Source: Viridothelium virens (lineage: Eukaryota > Ascomycota > Dothideomycetes > Trypetheliales > Trypetheliaceae). Taken from it: DNA of 64,000 bases. The notes beneath the pieces were generated by a model. That model was not told the origin of the DNA. It saw nothing but the letters and a program-made list of their open reading frames with translations, and ran no database searches. This document shows positions 44,880 to 56,584 of the stretch, in pieces; the first letter of the stretch is position 1, and every line of letters starts with the position of its first letter. The stretch lies in the NCBI GenBank assembly GCA_010094025.1, contig ML991797.1, forward strand, positions 62,001-126,000, read 5' to 3'. A program made the translations under genes and the position numbers.

Positions 44880-47800
44880 ATGAATTTCAAGAAACCCTCA
44901 CGCACCTCTTCGAGGCAGCGTACATTGGCCGCATTATCTTCGCGTAATAGTCAGTCACGACAGCATTCCTTGGCTTCAAGCGCATCGGTTCGCAGTCGAC
45001 CCAACTCCGTTGCTCCCGGTCGCGTGGTGAGTAGTCCACCGAGCTCGAGGGCAGCAAGTGCTCTGGCTCCGAATGCGCCAAATCTACAGGCATCAGATCT
45101 ACTAATTCGCCTGAGACAGAGCTTGCGAGCGCCAAGCAGCCTCCAGAACTATTCTCAAGGCCGCTCTACTGGTCTTCAGACCTCCGAACCTCAGTCCATA
45201 GGGGCCCCTCGTGTCCACATGGTTCCATCCAACAGGGCGGAGCACACTGAGGATGATCAGATACCCGCCGGCGAAGTTGACCCAGATGCCGATGCGCTTA
45301 ATGAAGTGGTAATGGCCGTTGATATGAGGGGTCGAGGCGACGTAGGATGCTGCTATTACGTTGCACGAGACGAGAAACTGTATTTCATGGAAGACGTCAA
45401 GCTCGGAGGCCTCGATGTCGTGGACGCCCGTATGTGAGTTGAGCGCTAGCCGCTTTACATACTAATTACTTTCACAGTGAAGCTTTTCATTGAGCCAACC
45501 GTTGTGCTCCTTCCAGGCCGCGCCGATGATGCTGTGGTGGAGCGACTTGATCCAGATGCGAGAACGCAAGGCTCTTTGAGTGGATGCAGTACGTGAGACC
45601 CTTAGCGAAATCGCTGATTTAACCCCTTTTGTAGGTGATCAGTTCCGATTACCATACCTTTTCGATATACGCCCCTCAGGCGAGTTTTCTTACGAAGGCG
45701 GTAAAGATAAGCTGTTGACTTTGAATCTCGGTACCGACGGCGGACCACAAGTAAACTTCGTAGTCCCGGGTGATGTGCAGGCAAGTGATAGATGTCTGGA
45801 TCGTGAGGGTGATAGTTGGGCTGGACGTCAAGGCCGCGTTCTTCGCCTCTCGGCCTGGATTGATGTTGAAAGCCGGCTCACTGTTAGTGAGATAGTATCG
45901 GTTGGAAGTATATAAAGCTGACAAGATATAGGTCGGATGTGCCGGAGCATTGATGACCTACCTGCAAAGACGTAGAGTGGCCACTTTCCTACCTGGAGAT
46001 GAAGCGGCGCAAGCGCTGTTGAGAATATCTATCCTCGAGATGTTCACTCTTAGCGGATCAATGTAAGATGAAGAAACTCTAGTGTATTTTGCACTAATTA
46101 CTGTACAAGGTTCGTCAACATGGACACGCTACTTTCGCTTCAGATCATACAGTCCGAGTCGCATCCACACAGCCACAACCAAGGGCCCACCAAATCGACA
46201 TCCGGCTCGAAAGAAGGTCTCTCCATCTATGGACTATTTAATCATCTGGCACGAACACCACAGGGCAAATTTTTGTTAAGACAGTATTTCCTACGCCCAA
46301 GTCAGAATCCAGAAGTGATCAACGAGCGGCTTGACACGGTCAGCGTCTTCACGAGACCGGACAACGCCAACCCGTTGAGTGACCTCTCCAGAAAGCTTGC
46401 TCAGATAAAAAACATGCGACCAGTTCTGATCCAGATGCATAAAGGCGTCAGTGGGAGTGCTGGTACCGGCGGAGGGATTGCCCGGGGTGCGTGGGCAAGC
46501 ATCCGAAACTTTGCATTCCATGCGTTAAAGATCCGCGATGTCTTCCAGGAGCTCATTGGCGCGGAGGAATTACCAATCCGTCACAAGATCATGGAGAAAT
46601 TTGAAGGCTATCATTTCGCCCAGGTTGGTCGTCGTATTAGCGAAATTATCGACTTTGAGGAATCCGCTGAGAATCATCGTACCGTGATCCAACGCGGCAT
46701 TGATGACAGACTTGATGAGATGAAGCGAAGGTTCGACGGCATTGAGATTCTGTTATCATCAGTTGCAGACCATATCTCCACCGGTGTTCCGCAAGCACTC
46801 GGGGCTAATCTAAACGTGATATTTTTTCCCCAAATCGGATTTCTCATCGCCATGGGTTTAGATGCTGCGACCGGAGAACCAGTATACGATGGTAGTGTGG
46901 ACGATCCGTGGGAACGAATATTCACTACGAACGACATTGCCTATTTCAAGAACAGTAAAATGACCGCCATGGACGAAGACCTTGGAGATATTTACTCTGT
47001 AATCTGCGGTATAGTCACCCGTTTGAAATGACCAGAATGTTCCATTGATCGTTCATTGACAATCATGTGTAGACAGAGAAATCGAGCTGGTGCATGAGCT
47101 TGCGCAATTCGTACTGGAATATGAACCACTACTCACAGTAGCATCGGACATTTGTGGGGAGCTCGATAGGTAAAAGGTCCGTTCTCAAGCGTATGTACTC
47201 CTCGGCTGACCTCAGCAGTCTCCTTGCACTGGCTCAAGGAGCCAAAAACCTGAATCTGTGCAGACCAAGATTGACGGAACAGAACATCATCGAGGTGAAG
47301 GGAGGCCGGTATGTTTATTCCGCTGACTTTATGAGTATCCTCCTTGCTGATAGGGGCTAGCCACCTTCTGCAAGAGCTGACAGTACCATCGTTCGTCGCA
47401 AACGATACCTTCCTGGTCGGCGGAGACCGGGAAGAAGCACAAACCGGAGGTACTGCCCACCAGCAAGCTCGCTCGCAGTCTGAAGCAGAAGATAGTCCGA
47501 GCTTACTTTTGTTGACGGGACCGAACTATTCCGGAAAGAGCGTTTATCTGAAGCAAGTCGCGATCATAACATTTATGGCGCATGTCGGAAGGTAATGGAC
47601 TCTGTTCTATCTTGAATCCAATCAACTTAATTGACTTGAGTATCAGTTTTGTGCCCGCTCAAAAAGCAACTATCGGTCTTACAGATAAGATTCTCACGCG
47701 TATTTCAACACGTGAGACCGTGTCAAGGGTATCGTGAAAATCTACCTGATTCAGGTCTGATTACGACTGACCTTTACAGATGCAATCTGCATTCATGATC

Positions 47801-48656
47801 GATTTGCAGCAGATTTCCCTGATGCTGAACATGGCGACAAGGCGTAGCTTGCTGGTCATTGACGAGTTCGGCAAGGGAACTGATTCTTGCGGTTCGTTCA
47901 TTTGTGCATGATGCATAGCTCGGCAACCATCGTACTGAGAAGAACACAGATGGTGCCGGTCTGGCAGCTGGTGTCTTCAATCATCTTCTCGAATTGGGAA
48001 ATGAAAAACCAAAAGCCATCGCAGCGACACATTTTCATGGTACGAAGATACTCTCTGCTCAGGGTTAACTGATACTGACGTGCCTAGAAATATTTGAGAA
48101 TGATTTCCTGGAGAAGAAAGCGCAACTGGCATTTGGACATATGGAGGTGCAGGTCGATAGCCAAGCTTCAGAATTTGACAATCAGATCACCTACCTCTAC
48201 AAGTAAGTCTCCGCTCGAAGTTTTAGGACTTATGAGATAACAGGAGGCTCATCAAATTAGTCTTCGACCTGGTCGTAGTATATCCAGTTACGGAACCTGG
48301 TAGGTGCTTGATCTTCTTGAGGGCAGAGATTCATTCCTGATAATACCTCTCCGTAGCTGCGCTGCTCTGAATGGAATCGCGCAAGTGATCGTTCAGCGTG
48401 CTGAAGAGCTCATAAAGCTGTCGGCCAAAGGTGAAGACATCGTTGCTGCCTGCGCTACTATGCCTGAAGAGGAAATTCATGAGCTTGAGGAAGCCGTAAG
48501 TAGTCCTCACTCTAGAAGTCGCCTTACTTCGTGCATTGACGGCTTAGACAGGAGCGCCTCGCAAGAGCATTCTTGGGATCCGGGGTGGAGAATGACCCGA
48601 AGAAATTGCTGGACGACCTGGTCAATAACACGGCCAGTACGACAACCACGGATTGA
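44880..48656 (+). CDS. MSH5: Meiotic MutS homologue Msh5, 1012 aa
   Basis: Fifteen exons: 44880..45429, 45478..45588, 45635..45882, 45932..46062, 46110..47008, 47073..47169, 47219..47308, 47361..47591, 47647..47728, 47780..47891, 47950..48039, 48088..48202, 48261..48299, 48357..48495, 48552..48656. With Msh4 it forms a clamp that stabilises meiotic crossover intermediates. Landmarks are [18 protein letters not shown], the clamp opening [15 protein letters not shown], and Walker [17 protein letters not shown] near residue 760. These are followed by [15 protein letters not shown], Walker [17 protein letters not shown] near 840, and THFHEIFE. The SISSYGT segment after LRPGR is assembled from a 39-base exon. 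The first 100 residues are Ser/Arg-rich and disordered. MSH5 is preferred to MSH4 by the overall motif order; several exon borders (first, second, seventh) were set by family fit among alternative donors. Confidence 0.88.
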
Positions 48657-49584
48657 CGCTCTTAACCTCACGTCAGGCGTCGCAAGCCTCGAAATTGCTC
48701 AAGAGCATACTTAGATGTGATGCCAGCGGTCAATTGTGAACCATACGACTCTGCTGTCTAGCTGACAATCCAATTTGGGCTTACGTACGTACTTAAGTCC
48801 GAGGGACTAATGAGTTGGGCTAATGCAATGACGATGACGATCGTAACGTGCGTAACCAAATGGCGCAAAGCTCTCGTTGCTCACCCCCTGGCAACGCACG
48901 TGGCTAAAATTTGCTTCATGCTGTAGAAGCACCGAAGCACCGAAGGGTGATCGGAATCTTCTGCTTTTTTGGAATTATCTAGGTCTAGAGAGGAATACCG
49001 CGCGATCCTTGACTGTAGATGAATCGCTACTAAATATGGCAGAACAAGGCCACTGTCAAGCTTGCATCTCCGTCTTGGTACTCCGTAGTCACCTTATACG
49101 GTAATCTTCTGTCTGTCCAACCAAGTCCACTCTCACGCAGGGACTATTGTCGGAGCTGCTGGCGGGGTAGATATATTTTAAGCAGCACTTAATAATACTT
49201 TCAAGTTCCCCTGTTGCGAGGTTTTTGCAGCTCTCTAACATAATTCTTTTTGTCTCAAAAATTTGCATCATTGATTAGTATTATCGGAGCCGTCTTGCCT
49301 CCGCCTCTACGCGCTTTCGACTTAGTGAGTCTCGGGTCCAGCCGACGGTTGCTGCAGGGACTCAGAGACCGAGCGTGCCGAGGCACTGGTGGCGTTGGTC
49401 GGCGTGGATTTTTTTGCGCAAGCCGATCCACCGATAGAAGCCGAGTCCGAGTCGACGTAATTGTTTTCATAGAAAAGTTTGGGTATTATAATTTGGTTCA
49501 TTGTTCCCTCCCTTGTTCCCTCGTCGTTCACATGCATTGATTTTGCTCATTCAACAATTCATCCCTTTGAAACATCAATTCAAC
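48657..49584. other. Gene-free interval upstream of the MFS transporter
   Basis: About 930 bases. It holds a TACTCCGTA motif (49079-49087), an AT-rich TATATTTTAA run (49172-49181) and a pyrimidine-rich stretch just before the transporter start. The last two may be core promoter parts. Confidence 0.45.
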
Positions 49585-51711
49585 ATGGATAATCTCGACC
49601 GCGACGTGGAAAATTGGGAGCAGGAAGCTGAGCCGGAACGCTTTCCATCTGGACCCTCTCATCCTACCGAAGCCGTCGAATCCCTCGCCACCAAGAAAGA
49701 AACCGACGACTACACACGAGACCGACGCGAAGCCCTCGCTCGTACCGTCTCTGGAATTCCCTCTTCGTCCTCCAGCTCCGACAGCTCCTCGTCTCGCCGC
49801 CCATCCGTCACCCATGCCCCCATCAACACCGTTCCAACGCAACAGGACGGTCAGGTCGATCTCGAGCGGAATCGTACTGCATTATCAAGGATACACACTG
49901 CGAGAAGTCAACACAGCGCCACAGTCGGTGCTGGAGAGAGCGCAGTCACGCCGCGGAGGACGCGGTCAAGTAAAAGCAGACCACTGCCAGAGTTTGGGGG
50001 TGGCAAGCCGTATCCGCCACCGCTGCCGGAAAGGGAGGAGTATGTGGTGGAATTCGATGGAGCGGGAGATCCGCTACATGCGCAGAATTGGCCGTTGAGG
50101 AAGAAGTGAGTAGTTTCTCTACATCATACGAGGAATTCGCAAAGAACGGAGCAGAGCTAACGGAATATATCTTAGATTGGTTATTGCTGCGGTGTTGGGT
50201 TTTGTGACGCTTACGGCTGCGTTTGGAAGCAGTATATTCTCCGCTGCGACGCGAGAGGTGTCGACGAAATATGGAGTCTCTACCGAAGTTGGCACGTTGG
50301 GGATTTCCTTGTACGTCCTCGGTTTCGCAACTGGACCTATCCTCTGGGCGCCCATCTCCGAATTGTATGGCCGACGTCTTCCTTTAATTGTATCATCATT
50401 TGGATTTTCTATCTTCTCCATTGCAGTTGCAGTGGCTAAGGACTTGCAAACCATTTTAATATGCCGGTTTTTTGGAGGGTTCATGGGGGCCTCTCCGTTG
50501 ACGGTTGTGGCCGCAGTATTTGCGGATATGTTTAATAATCGAACGAGAGGTATCGCGATTACGGTATTTTCTATGGCTGTCTTTTCGGGTCCTCTGCTTG
50601 CACCGTTTATTGGAGGATTCATTACGATCAGCTATCTTGGCTGGCGTTGGACTGAATGTGAGTACGATTCTCAGATGCGGAGGGTGTCTACTGACCGTGC
50701 TTGTCCAGATATCGTCGCGATTATGGGGTTTCTCGGTCTTGGCCTTACTATCCTCTTCCTGGAGGAGACTTACCCACCGGTCATTTTGGTTCAGAAAGCC
50801 TCGGAGCTCCGCCGTCGGACCCGCAATTGGGGCATTCATGCACGCCAGGAGGAAATCGAAGTTGATCTTCGCGAGCTTCTTGAGAAAAATTTGTCACGGC
50901 CTCTCCGTATGCTTTTCACGGAACCAATCGTACTTGCCTTGAGTATCTACATGGCATTTATCTATGGCCTCCTTTATCTCTTCCTGACATTCTATCCGAT
51001 CGTCTTCCAAGGCGTTCATGGAATGAATCCTGGCGTCTGAGGCTTACCATATTTTGGTATTATTACTGGCGAAATCTTGGCTGGCGTAGCCATCATTATT
51101 GCTCAGCCAAGCTATAACAGGAAACTTGCGAAGAATGGCGGTATGCCTATCCCTGAATGGAGGCTACCCATAGTTATCGCAGGTGGTGTTGCTGTAAGCA
51201 GGCTCCCTTGGAGGACGTCTTATTGATAGTGTACTCACAAGATCTCTAGTTCAGTGTGGGTCTCTTCTGGTTCGGCTGGACGGGATTTACGCGCGACATC
51301 CACTGGATCGTACCCACACTTAGCGGACTGTTGACTGGCTTCGGCATCATGAGTATCTTCCTCCAATGCCTCAATTATCTAGTCGATGCATATCTGATGT
51401 TGTGAGTATTCCCGTCATCTTCCGCTCAAGCCTCAACTGATCCTTGTAGTGCGGCCTCCGCCATCGCAGCCAATACCTTCCTCCGTTCTCTCTGCGGTAG
51501 CGGATTCCCGCTTTTTGCTACTTACATGATCGAAGGGATGGGTATCCAATGGGCGGGAACGCTGCTTGGCTGTGTGGCCGCCGCCCTGGTTCCCTTGCCT
51601 ATCATCTTCTATTTGAGAGGCGCTAAGATACGGGAGAAAAGCGCTTTTGCGCCGACTTTTCCTAAAGCGGCCGAGGCTGCTCATGATGAGAAGGAGAACG
51701 AGGAGGTTTGA
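49585..51711 (+). CDS. DHA1-type MFS transporter gene interrupted by one in-frame TGA
   Basis: Exons 49585..50105, 50176..50657, 50709..51193, 51250..51401 and 51450..51711. A 12-helix drug/polyamine-type transporter. The cytoplasmic N-terminus (about 170 residues, Ser-rich) leads into [13 protein letters not shown], and helix 1 follows. [11 protein letters not shown] is the loop 2-3 motif A, and [14 protein letters not shown] and [13 protein letters not shown] lie in helices 4-5. A TGA at 51038-51040 falls inside the conserved GMNPGV(x)GLPYFG segment after helix 7, where GGA (Gly) would be normal. It would end the product at 444 residues. Beyond it the frame continues for 188 codons through two well-formed introns to [12 protein letters not shown] and the natural stop, with no other lesion. 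No intron can remove the TGA and keep the frame. Explanations are a recent null allele, a base error or stop readthrough. Confidence 0.82.
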
Positions 51712-52881
51712 TGTTGTGGTACCCTCGGTCGTGCAAAGAATTGGCAAGTCATTTCCAGCACTCATGTCGCACCTGTCAGCCTCTCCGTAAATGCGAACCT
51801 AGATCTGTTCAACGATTACGACAGTTCCGTGGAGCAGGAGTAAACTGTCTGGGCCATCTATATCGGCTTGCAGGGACCACCGACAGATGCCATACATCTG
51901 GCTGCACTCATACTTGTCGCATCACCCATGCCGCCAGACTGGCCAGGCTATGCGACGATTACAGATTTCCGGGAGCTCGAAGAAGAATTGGGCAGCAGCG
52001 CTGTAGTTGGTGCTGGCTTGGTGTTTGAAGATACCGATAGCGTGTACGGAAAAGATAAGAAGGGAGTACTCTAGGGTGGAAAGGTCCTAAGTAAAGGGGC
52101 ACAAGGTGCTGTTTTTTATCCATTGCGCCAAAGTTAAAAGAAAACCAAGGGCAGGATACTCATCGCTCACTTTCGGACATTGTTTGGATCGGCCTGTGAG
52201 TGACGAACGGTCATGTTGTTGGGACAGTGGTGGTTCAGTGCCGGTGGGTGAAAAGGCCTTGTTGAAGATATATTCAAACCTTAGCCTGATGAGCCTGATG
52301 AGCCTGATGAGCCTGGTGAGCCTGGTGAGCCTGGTGAGCCTGAAAGATGGTTATGATTTTACAAGAGTTAAGAGCTTCATAATATCGTGATTTCAATCTT
52401 TAGCATTTAATTTTAGGCTTCCTGCACTTGCGCCTTAGCTAACGAAGTTCCTACGACTTATGAGGCTCTGAAAATTCTTGCCGGGTAATCCTGAACCCAG
52501 TATGCTCACCGTATTACAGCAGTTAGCACGACGAGAATGCTCATCGCTCCGTGGGTACTTCAAATGGAGCTGATGGAGATCAACTTGTATGAAGATCGTA
52601 CAGAGTACTTAGCCGAGACTCAGGGACTAAATTTCGACGTCGACAGCGGGTCCGATGGGTAATATAGAAGAGACTAGTCAGAATTCATGCGCATGTTGGT
52701 CTATACGTATGGATTCCGTAAATTAGTAAGGTACAGTAGACAGACGTGATGTTAAGTATTTCGCGTAATAATTTTCCCTTTTGCGGTTGATTCTCGGTGA
52801 ATTAGAAAATCGGATTGCTCTCGTAATTATGTACCACAATTAAACCTCCGACCCAAGCATACGCCACGCCGCAAAACAGTC
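51712..52881. other. Gene-free interval with a 9-bp tandem repeat
   Basis: About 1.17 kb. A + strand frame ending at 52074 (ATG at 51928) encodes an acidic peptide I cannot place. The 9-bp repeat lies at 52285-52344. The last 150 bases are AT-rich and lead to NOP4. Confidence 0.45.
52285..52344. repeat. Nine-base tandem repeat AGCCTGRTG, 6.7 copies
   Basis: Three copies of AGCCTGATG are followed by three of AGCCTGGTG and a partial AGCCTG. The array is perfect within each block, so the A/G change separates two homogeneous halves. It lies in gene-free DNA. Confidence 0.95.
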
Positions 52882-55113
52882 ATGGCTCATACAAGAAAGA
52901 GAAGGCGTCTGTCGGGTGACGGACCGAGTATGCATACCTCGACAGAGAATGATTTGGAGACCAGAGACAGTGGTAGCCCGAGCAAATCTCCAACCCACAA
53001 CCAAAGCCCGCATCATCGTACCATTTTCGTGAGGTCTTTACCCGCCACGACGACGACAGAGTCACTCCTCTCCCACTTTTCCCAGTCATTTCCTATCAAA
53101 CATGCGATCGCGGTTACGGACTCTACCACGAAACAATGCAAGGGCTATGGCTTTGTTACGTTTGCAGATCCCGAGGACGCAGTACGAGCCATCCAAGATT
53201 CTAATGGCAGGGATTTCGAAGGCAGAAAAATAAAGGTCGAGATCGCGGAACCTAGACACAGAGAAGGTGAACATGGCGAAGCTACAACCAATGGGATAAA
53301 CAGAGCCGGCAAGCCTTCCAGTACAAAAGAACAAGAGCTCGGGCCCAATGCGAAGCCTCCTAGGCTCATTATCAGGAATTTGCCTTGGAACATCCAGGAG
53401 TCAGATCAATTGGCCAAGCTCTTCATGTCTTATGGGAAGGTAAAAAGTGCAACACTACCTAAGAAGAAAGATGGCGCAATGTCAGGATTTGGGTTTGTTC
53501 TATTGCGAGGGCGAAAGAACGCAGAGAAGGCTATGCAAAGTCTGAATGGAAAGGAGGTTGGAGGGCGCACGATAGCGGTGGATTGGGCTGTTGATAAAGA
53601 CACGTGGGAGCGTCAGAGAGAAACGTTACAAGACAATCCAGGTCCTAAGGGTGAGGAGCCCCTTGACACGAAGTCAATCAAGGATCAGAAGGCTCTTGAT
53701 ACTCAAACAAGATCTCAGGAATTGCAGGGTCTATCTTCGGATGACGATGATATTGATGAACATTCTTTCGAAGACGAGCTCGGGAAAGATGATGAATCTC
53801 CTACGGCCGGTATATCTACAAACAGCCACGAACCAGACAACTCGTCGACGCTATTTATACGTAACTTGCCATTCAGTTGTACGGATGAGGATTTATATAA
53901 GCATTTCTCGCAATTTGGGGCTCTTCGATATGCCAGAGTTGTGCTTGATCCCGTGACAGAACGTTCACGTGGAACGGGTTTCGTCTCTTTCTTCGAAAAG
54001 TCGGAAGCTGCTGCGTGTTTGAAGAATGCACCACAGCATCAGAATCCACAAATCAGTAGCACCTCTTCTGCTGAAGCACAGCCCGCTCAATCAGTACTTC
54101 AAAATGACCTGAGCGATGTTTCTGGCACTTATACAATCGACGGTCGCGTCCTTCATGTCTCTCGCGCAGTAGACAAATCAGAAGCTCAGCGCCTGGCTGC
54201 GGAGACGGAAGCTTCTCGTGGTCGCCAACAGCGGGACAAGCGGCGTCTTTACCTCCTATCCGAAGGAACAATCTCCTCAAAGTCTTCCCTCTACAAGCGC
54301 CTTGCGCCTTCTGAAGTGAAGATGCGCGAGGCTAGCGCGAAGCAGCGGCAAAAGCTAATTGAAACTAATCCGACTCTGCATTTGAGTCTTACTCGACTTT
54401 CAGTGAGGAATGTACCTCGCAGCATAACATCGAAGGATTTGAAGGCTTTGGCTAGGGAAGCCGTGGTGGGTTTCGCAAAGGACGTAAAAGGGGGCACCAG
54501 ACAGCCACTCTCGAAGGAGGAGGTGGAACGGGGCGGAGAAGAAATGCGTGAGGCAGAGAGATACCGTAAAGCGAAAGGCAAGGGAGTGGTGAAACAGGCC
54601 AAGATAGTGTTCGAAGGACGAGAGGGGAGCAAGGTCAACGAATCGAGCGGGGCAGGAAGAAGTCGAGGCTATGGATTCATCGAGTACTACACGCATCGCT
54701 CAGCACTCATGGGCCTGAGGTGGCTGAACGGCCATTCGGTTGCATATCAGGTGAACGATACCCAGAGCCACAAGATGTCCAAGGAAGATGTCCAAGACCG
54801 AAAGAAACGACTCATCGTTGAATTTGCAATCGAGAATGTGCAAGTAGTCGGGCGAAGGAAAGATAGAGAGTCCAAGGCAAGGGAAAGAGCGAAGACAGCA
54901 GGTCAAGATGGGACAACAAATGGAGTTCATTCGGAGGCTACAGATCCTGCGCAGGTAGCTAAGAAAAGAAAGCGGGGTCTTGAGCAGGAGACACAAGAGG
55001 TACAAACAGTGGGGAAAGACCGGGCCGAAAGTTCCAAGGCAGCCAAACGACAGCAGATTATCGCACGCAAGCGCTCGGCTCGGAAGCAACGGAAGAGAGC
55101 CACGAAGTCTTGA
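52882..55113 (+). CDS. NOP4: Nucleolar four-RRM RNA-binding protein Nop4 (RBM28-like), 743 aa
   Basis: Single exon, ATG at 52882 to TGA at 55111-55113. Needed for large ribosomal subunit assembly in the nucleolus. The basic N-terminus MAHTRKRRRLSG precedes RRM1 (TIFVRSLPATTT, CKGYGFVTF). RRM2 follows (RLIIRNLPWNIQ, SGFGFVLL), then an acidic linker (SSDDDDIDEHSFEDELG). RRM3 has TLFIRNLPFSCTDEDL and GTGFVSFF, and RRM4 has LSVRNVPRSITSKDLK and RGYGFIEYY with a long basic insertion. The C-terminal tail is a Lys/Arg-rich nucleolar-type signal ending RKQRKRATKS. RRM order, spacing and length match Nop4/RBM28. Confidence 0.92.
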   Translation: MAHTRKRRRLSGDGPSMHTSTENDLETRDSGSPSKSPTHNQSPHHRTIFVRSLPATTTTESLLSHFSQSFPIKHAIAVTDSTTKQCKGYGFVTFADPEDAVRAIQDSNGRDFEGRKIKVEIAEPRHREGEHGEATTNGINRAGKPSSTKEQELGPNAKPPRLIIRNLPWNIQESDQLAKLFMSYGKVKSATLPKKKDGAMSGFGFVLLRGRKNAEKAMQSLNGKEVGGRTIAVDWAVDKDTWERQRETLQDNPGPKGEEPLDTKSIKDQKALDTQTRSQELQGLSSDDDDIDEHSFEDELGKDDESPTAGISTNSHEPDNSSTLFIRNLPFSCTDEDLYKHFSQFGALRYARVVLDPVTERSRGTGFVSFFEKSEAAACLKNAPQHQNPQISSTSSAEAQPAQSVLQNDLSDVSGTYTIDGRVLHVSRAVDKSEAQRLAAETEASRGRQQRDKRRLYLLSEGTISSKSSLYKRLAPSEVKMREASAKQRQKLIETNPTLHLSLTRLSVRNVPRSITSKDLKALAREAVVGFAKDVKGGTRQPLSKEEVERGGEEMREAERYRKAKGKGVVKQAKIVFEGREGSKVNESSGAGRSRGYGFIEYYTHRSALMGLRWLNGHSVAYQVNDTQSHKMSKEDVQDRKKRLIVEFAIENVQVVGRRKDRESKARERAKTAGQDGTTNGVHSEATDPAQVAKKRKRGLEQETQEVQTVGKDRAESSKAAKRQQIIARKRSARKQRKRATKS

Positions 55114-56380
55114 ACAGGAGATCTTAGATCGCACGACCTTGCTCTGACTCTTGATGACTGACACCTGTCTTGAATGGCACAGCGATACCCCTTCGAGCCT
55201 AACAAATGTCACAGATGTGTGCAAGAAAGCATTTCTATCTTGCTTTTGCTTAACGCTCGTCGTGCAACGAGTCTTGCGCAACCTTGTAGCTACATCAGAT
55301 ACAAACGTGGAACGGTTTCGTGCAAGACTGTCTCAAAGAGCCAAGCTGCTGTGCTGAACCTAGAACTCATGTCAGCCTTCTGGATTATTCAGTCCAGTTG
55401 AGGGGAGCGACCAAGGCAAACCAGATAATATATCTTTTCAACTATCATGGAGGACCTGGCTACTTGTATTCCTCTGCCCTAGCCACCATAGAAACCCAAG
55501 ATCTCTCAGGTACTGACGATAGGAAGACCACAGTGTTGATGCAACGGTATGACGAAGGCTAGGTTTCGAGTGTATCTTCACTTGGGGCTTCATATCCTAC
55601 TGATGCCTGTCAGTCCAAATGCAGCAATCGCTAGCGCGTTCTTTGTGGAGATCCACATTAGTTGAGCTTCCAACCCTATGTTCGTCCACAAAAGTAACCG
55701 TGTGCTATTACTGCATTGTCACTAGGCGGTGCATATGCAGCCGGGCTGTGCAATGCCAAGCGGATAGTGGCACACTCTAAATCCGTAAGGTATACTGTCT
55801 AATTGCTACAAGTCTTCCGACCGGCTCCTTCTCCACTCTTGTCACTCGATCGCATCATAAACTTCGTCCACCTCATCCACCCCATCAGTCTGTTGCTCCA
55901 CAATCTGAGAACATCTGGATATGCGGATCGCGGGCCCAGGATTTTGCACAAGTACTCCGGTCCAGATGCTTGTCCTCGAGGAATGGGGACCCATCTTGAA
56001 GACGTGAGATGCTGATAAATTGCTCAAAGAAAGGACGTGGGGGATATAAAAGGCGCTAATATCTTCTTCTCAAGGCTGGATGTCTCTGTTCTGATTTCAA
56101 CGCTGAACCTAATACTCATCAATTTCTGTTACTCTTGGTGGACTGTTCTGATTTATTTTGTTTTACCACCACCCTTTTGTGGTCGCCTCACCAATCACAT
56201 TGGCAGTCTCGGTGGTAGGATCGAAAGCGATTGCCAGTCTGAGAAGTCTCATACACACTTCTGGGCTATTCTCGGATCGTCTCTTTTAATAAGAGCTCTG
56301 TTCTACCTGACACCCGTGCAAGATCTGTCAAGAGAGCCTTTTTCAGACAATTACTGCTACGAATCATCGAAGAGGCGAGG
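55114..56380. other. Gene-poor interval downstream of NOP4
   Basis: About 1.27 kb. Only short unrecognised frames on both strands. No repeat or RNA gene identified. Confidence 0.45.
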
Positions 56381-56584
56381 ATGTGCCAATATGAAGCCAT
56401 TCACTTTGCGTGTGGGCACATTGGTCGCCGTTTGATTAAGCACTGTCATTTTGCTCGCAACGATCCGAACCATCAGTGCTTCGGCGCCTGGAGTATAACC
56501 CGCGAATGGCATCAGCAATTTGAGTACTGTCACGCTTGCAAGATGGCGGCCGTAGGTCAACAGCGGTCTTCGATGCGCTGTTAA
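56381..56584 (+). CDS. Small Cys/His-rich protein, 67 aa, possible zinc binder
   Basis: ATG at 56381 to TAA at 56584. Cysteines at 2, 11, 22, 33, 50 and 53 and histidines at 8, 13, 21, 23, 31, 44 and 51 are arranged as CGH, HCH, and a terminal CHAC pair. Landmarks are HFACGHIGRRLIKHCHFAR and NHQCFGAWSITREW. Short fungal proteins with a CGH...HCxxAR...CFGA plan are familiar to me as unannotated hypotheticals, so this may be a real gene. No function is known. The spacing could bind one or two zinc ions. It could also be the first exon of a longer gene. The lack of intron evidence and short length keep confidence moderate. Confidence 0.5.
   Translation: MCQYEAIHFACGHIGRRLIKHCHFARNDPNHQCFGAWSITREWHQQFEYCHACKMAAVGQQRSSMRC

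Noticed and set aside
46110-48656. MSH5 as a broken MutS gene
   Set aside because: Fragmented frames are exons; the 15-exon model keeps Walker A, Walker B and the late helix motifs in frame.
51868-52074. Acidic frame ending KDKKGVL after the MFS gene
   Set aside because: Starts at TTG with the first ATG only at 51928; an in-frame stop lies just upstream and no intron of usable length bridges it.
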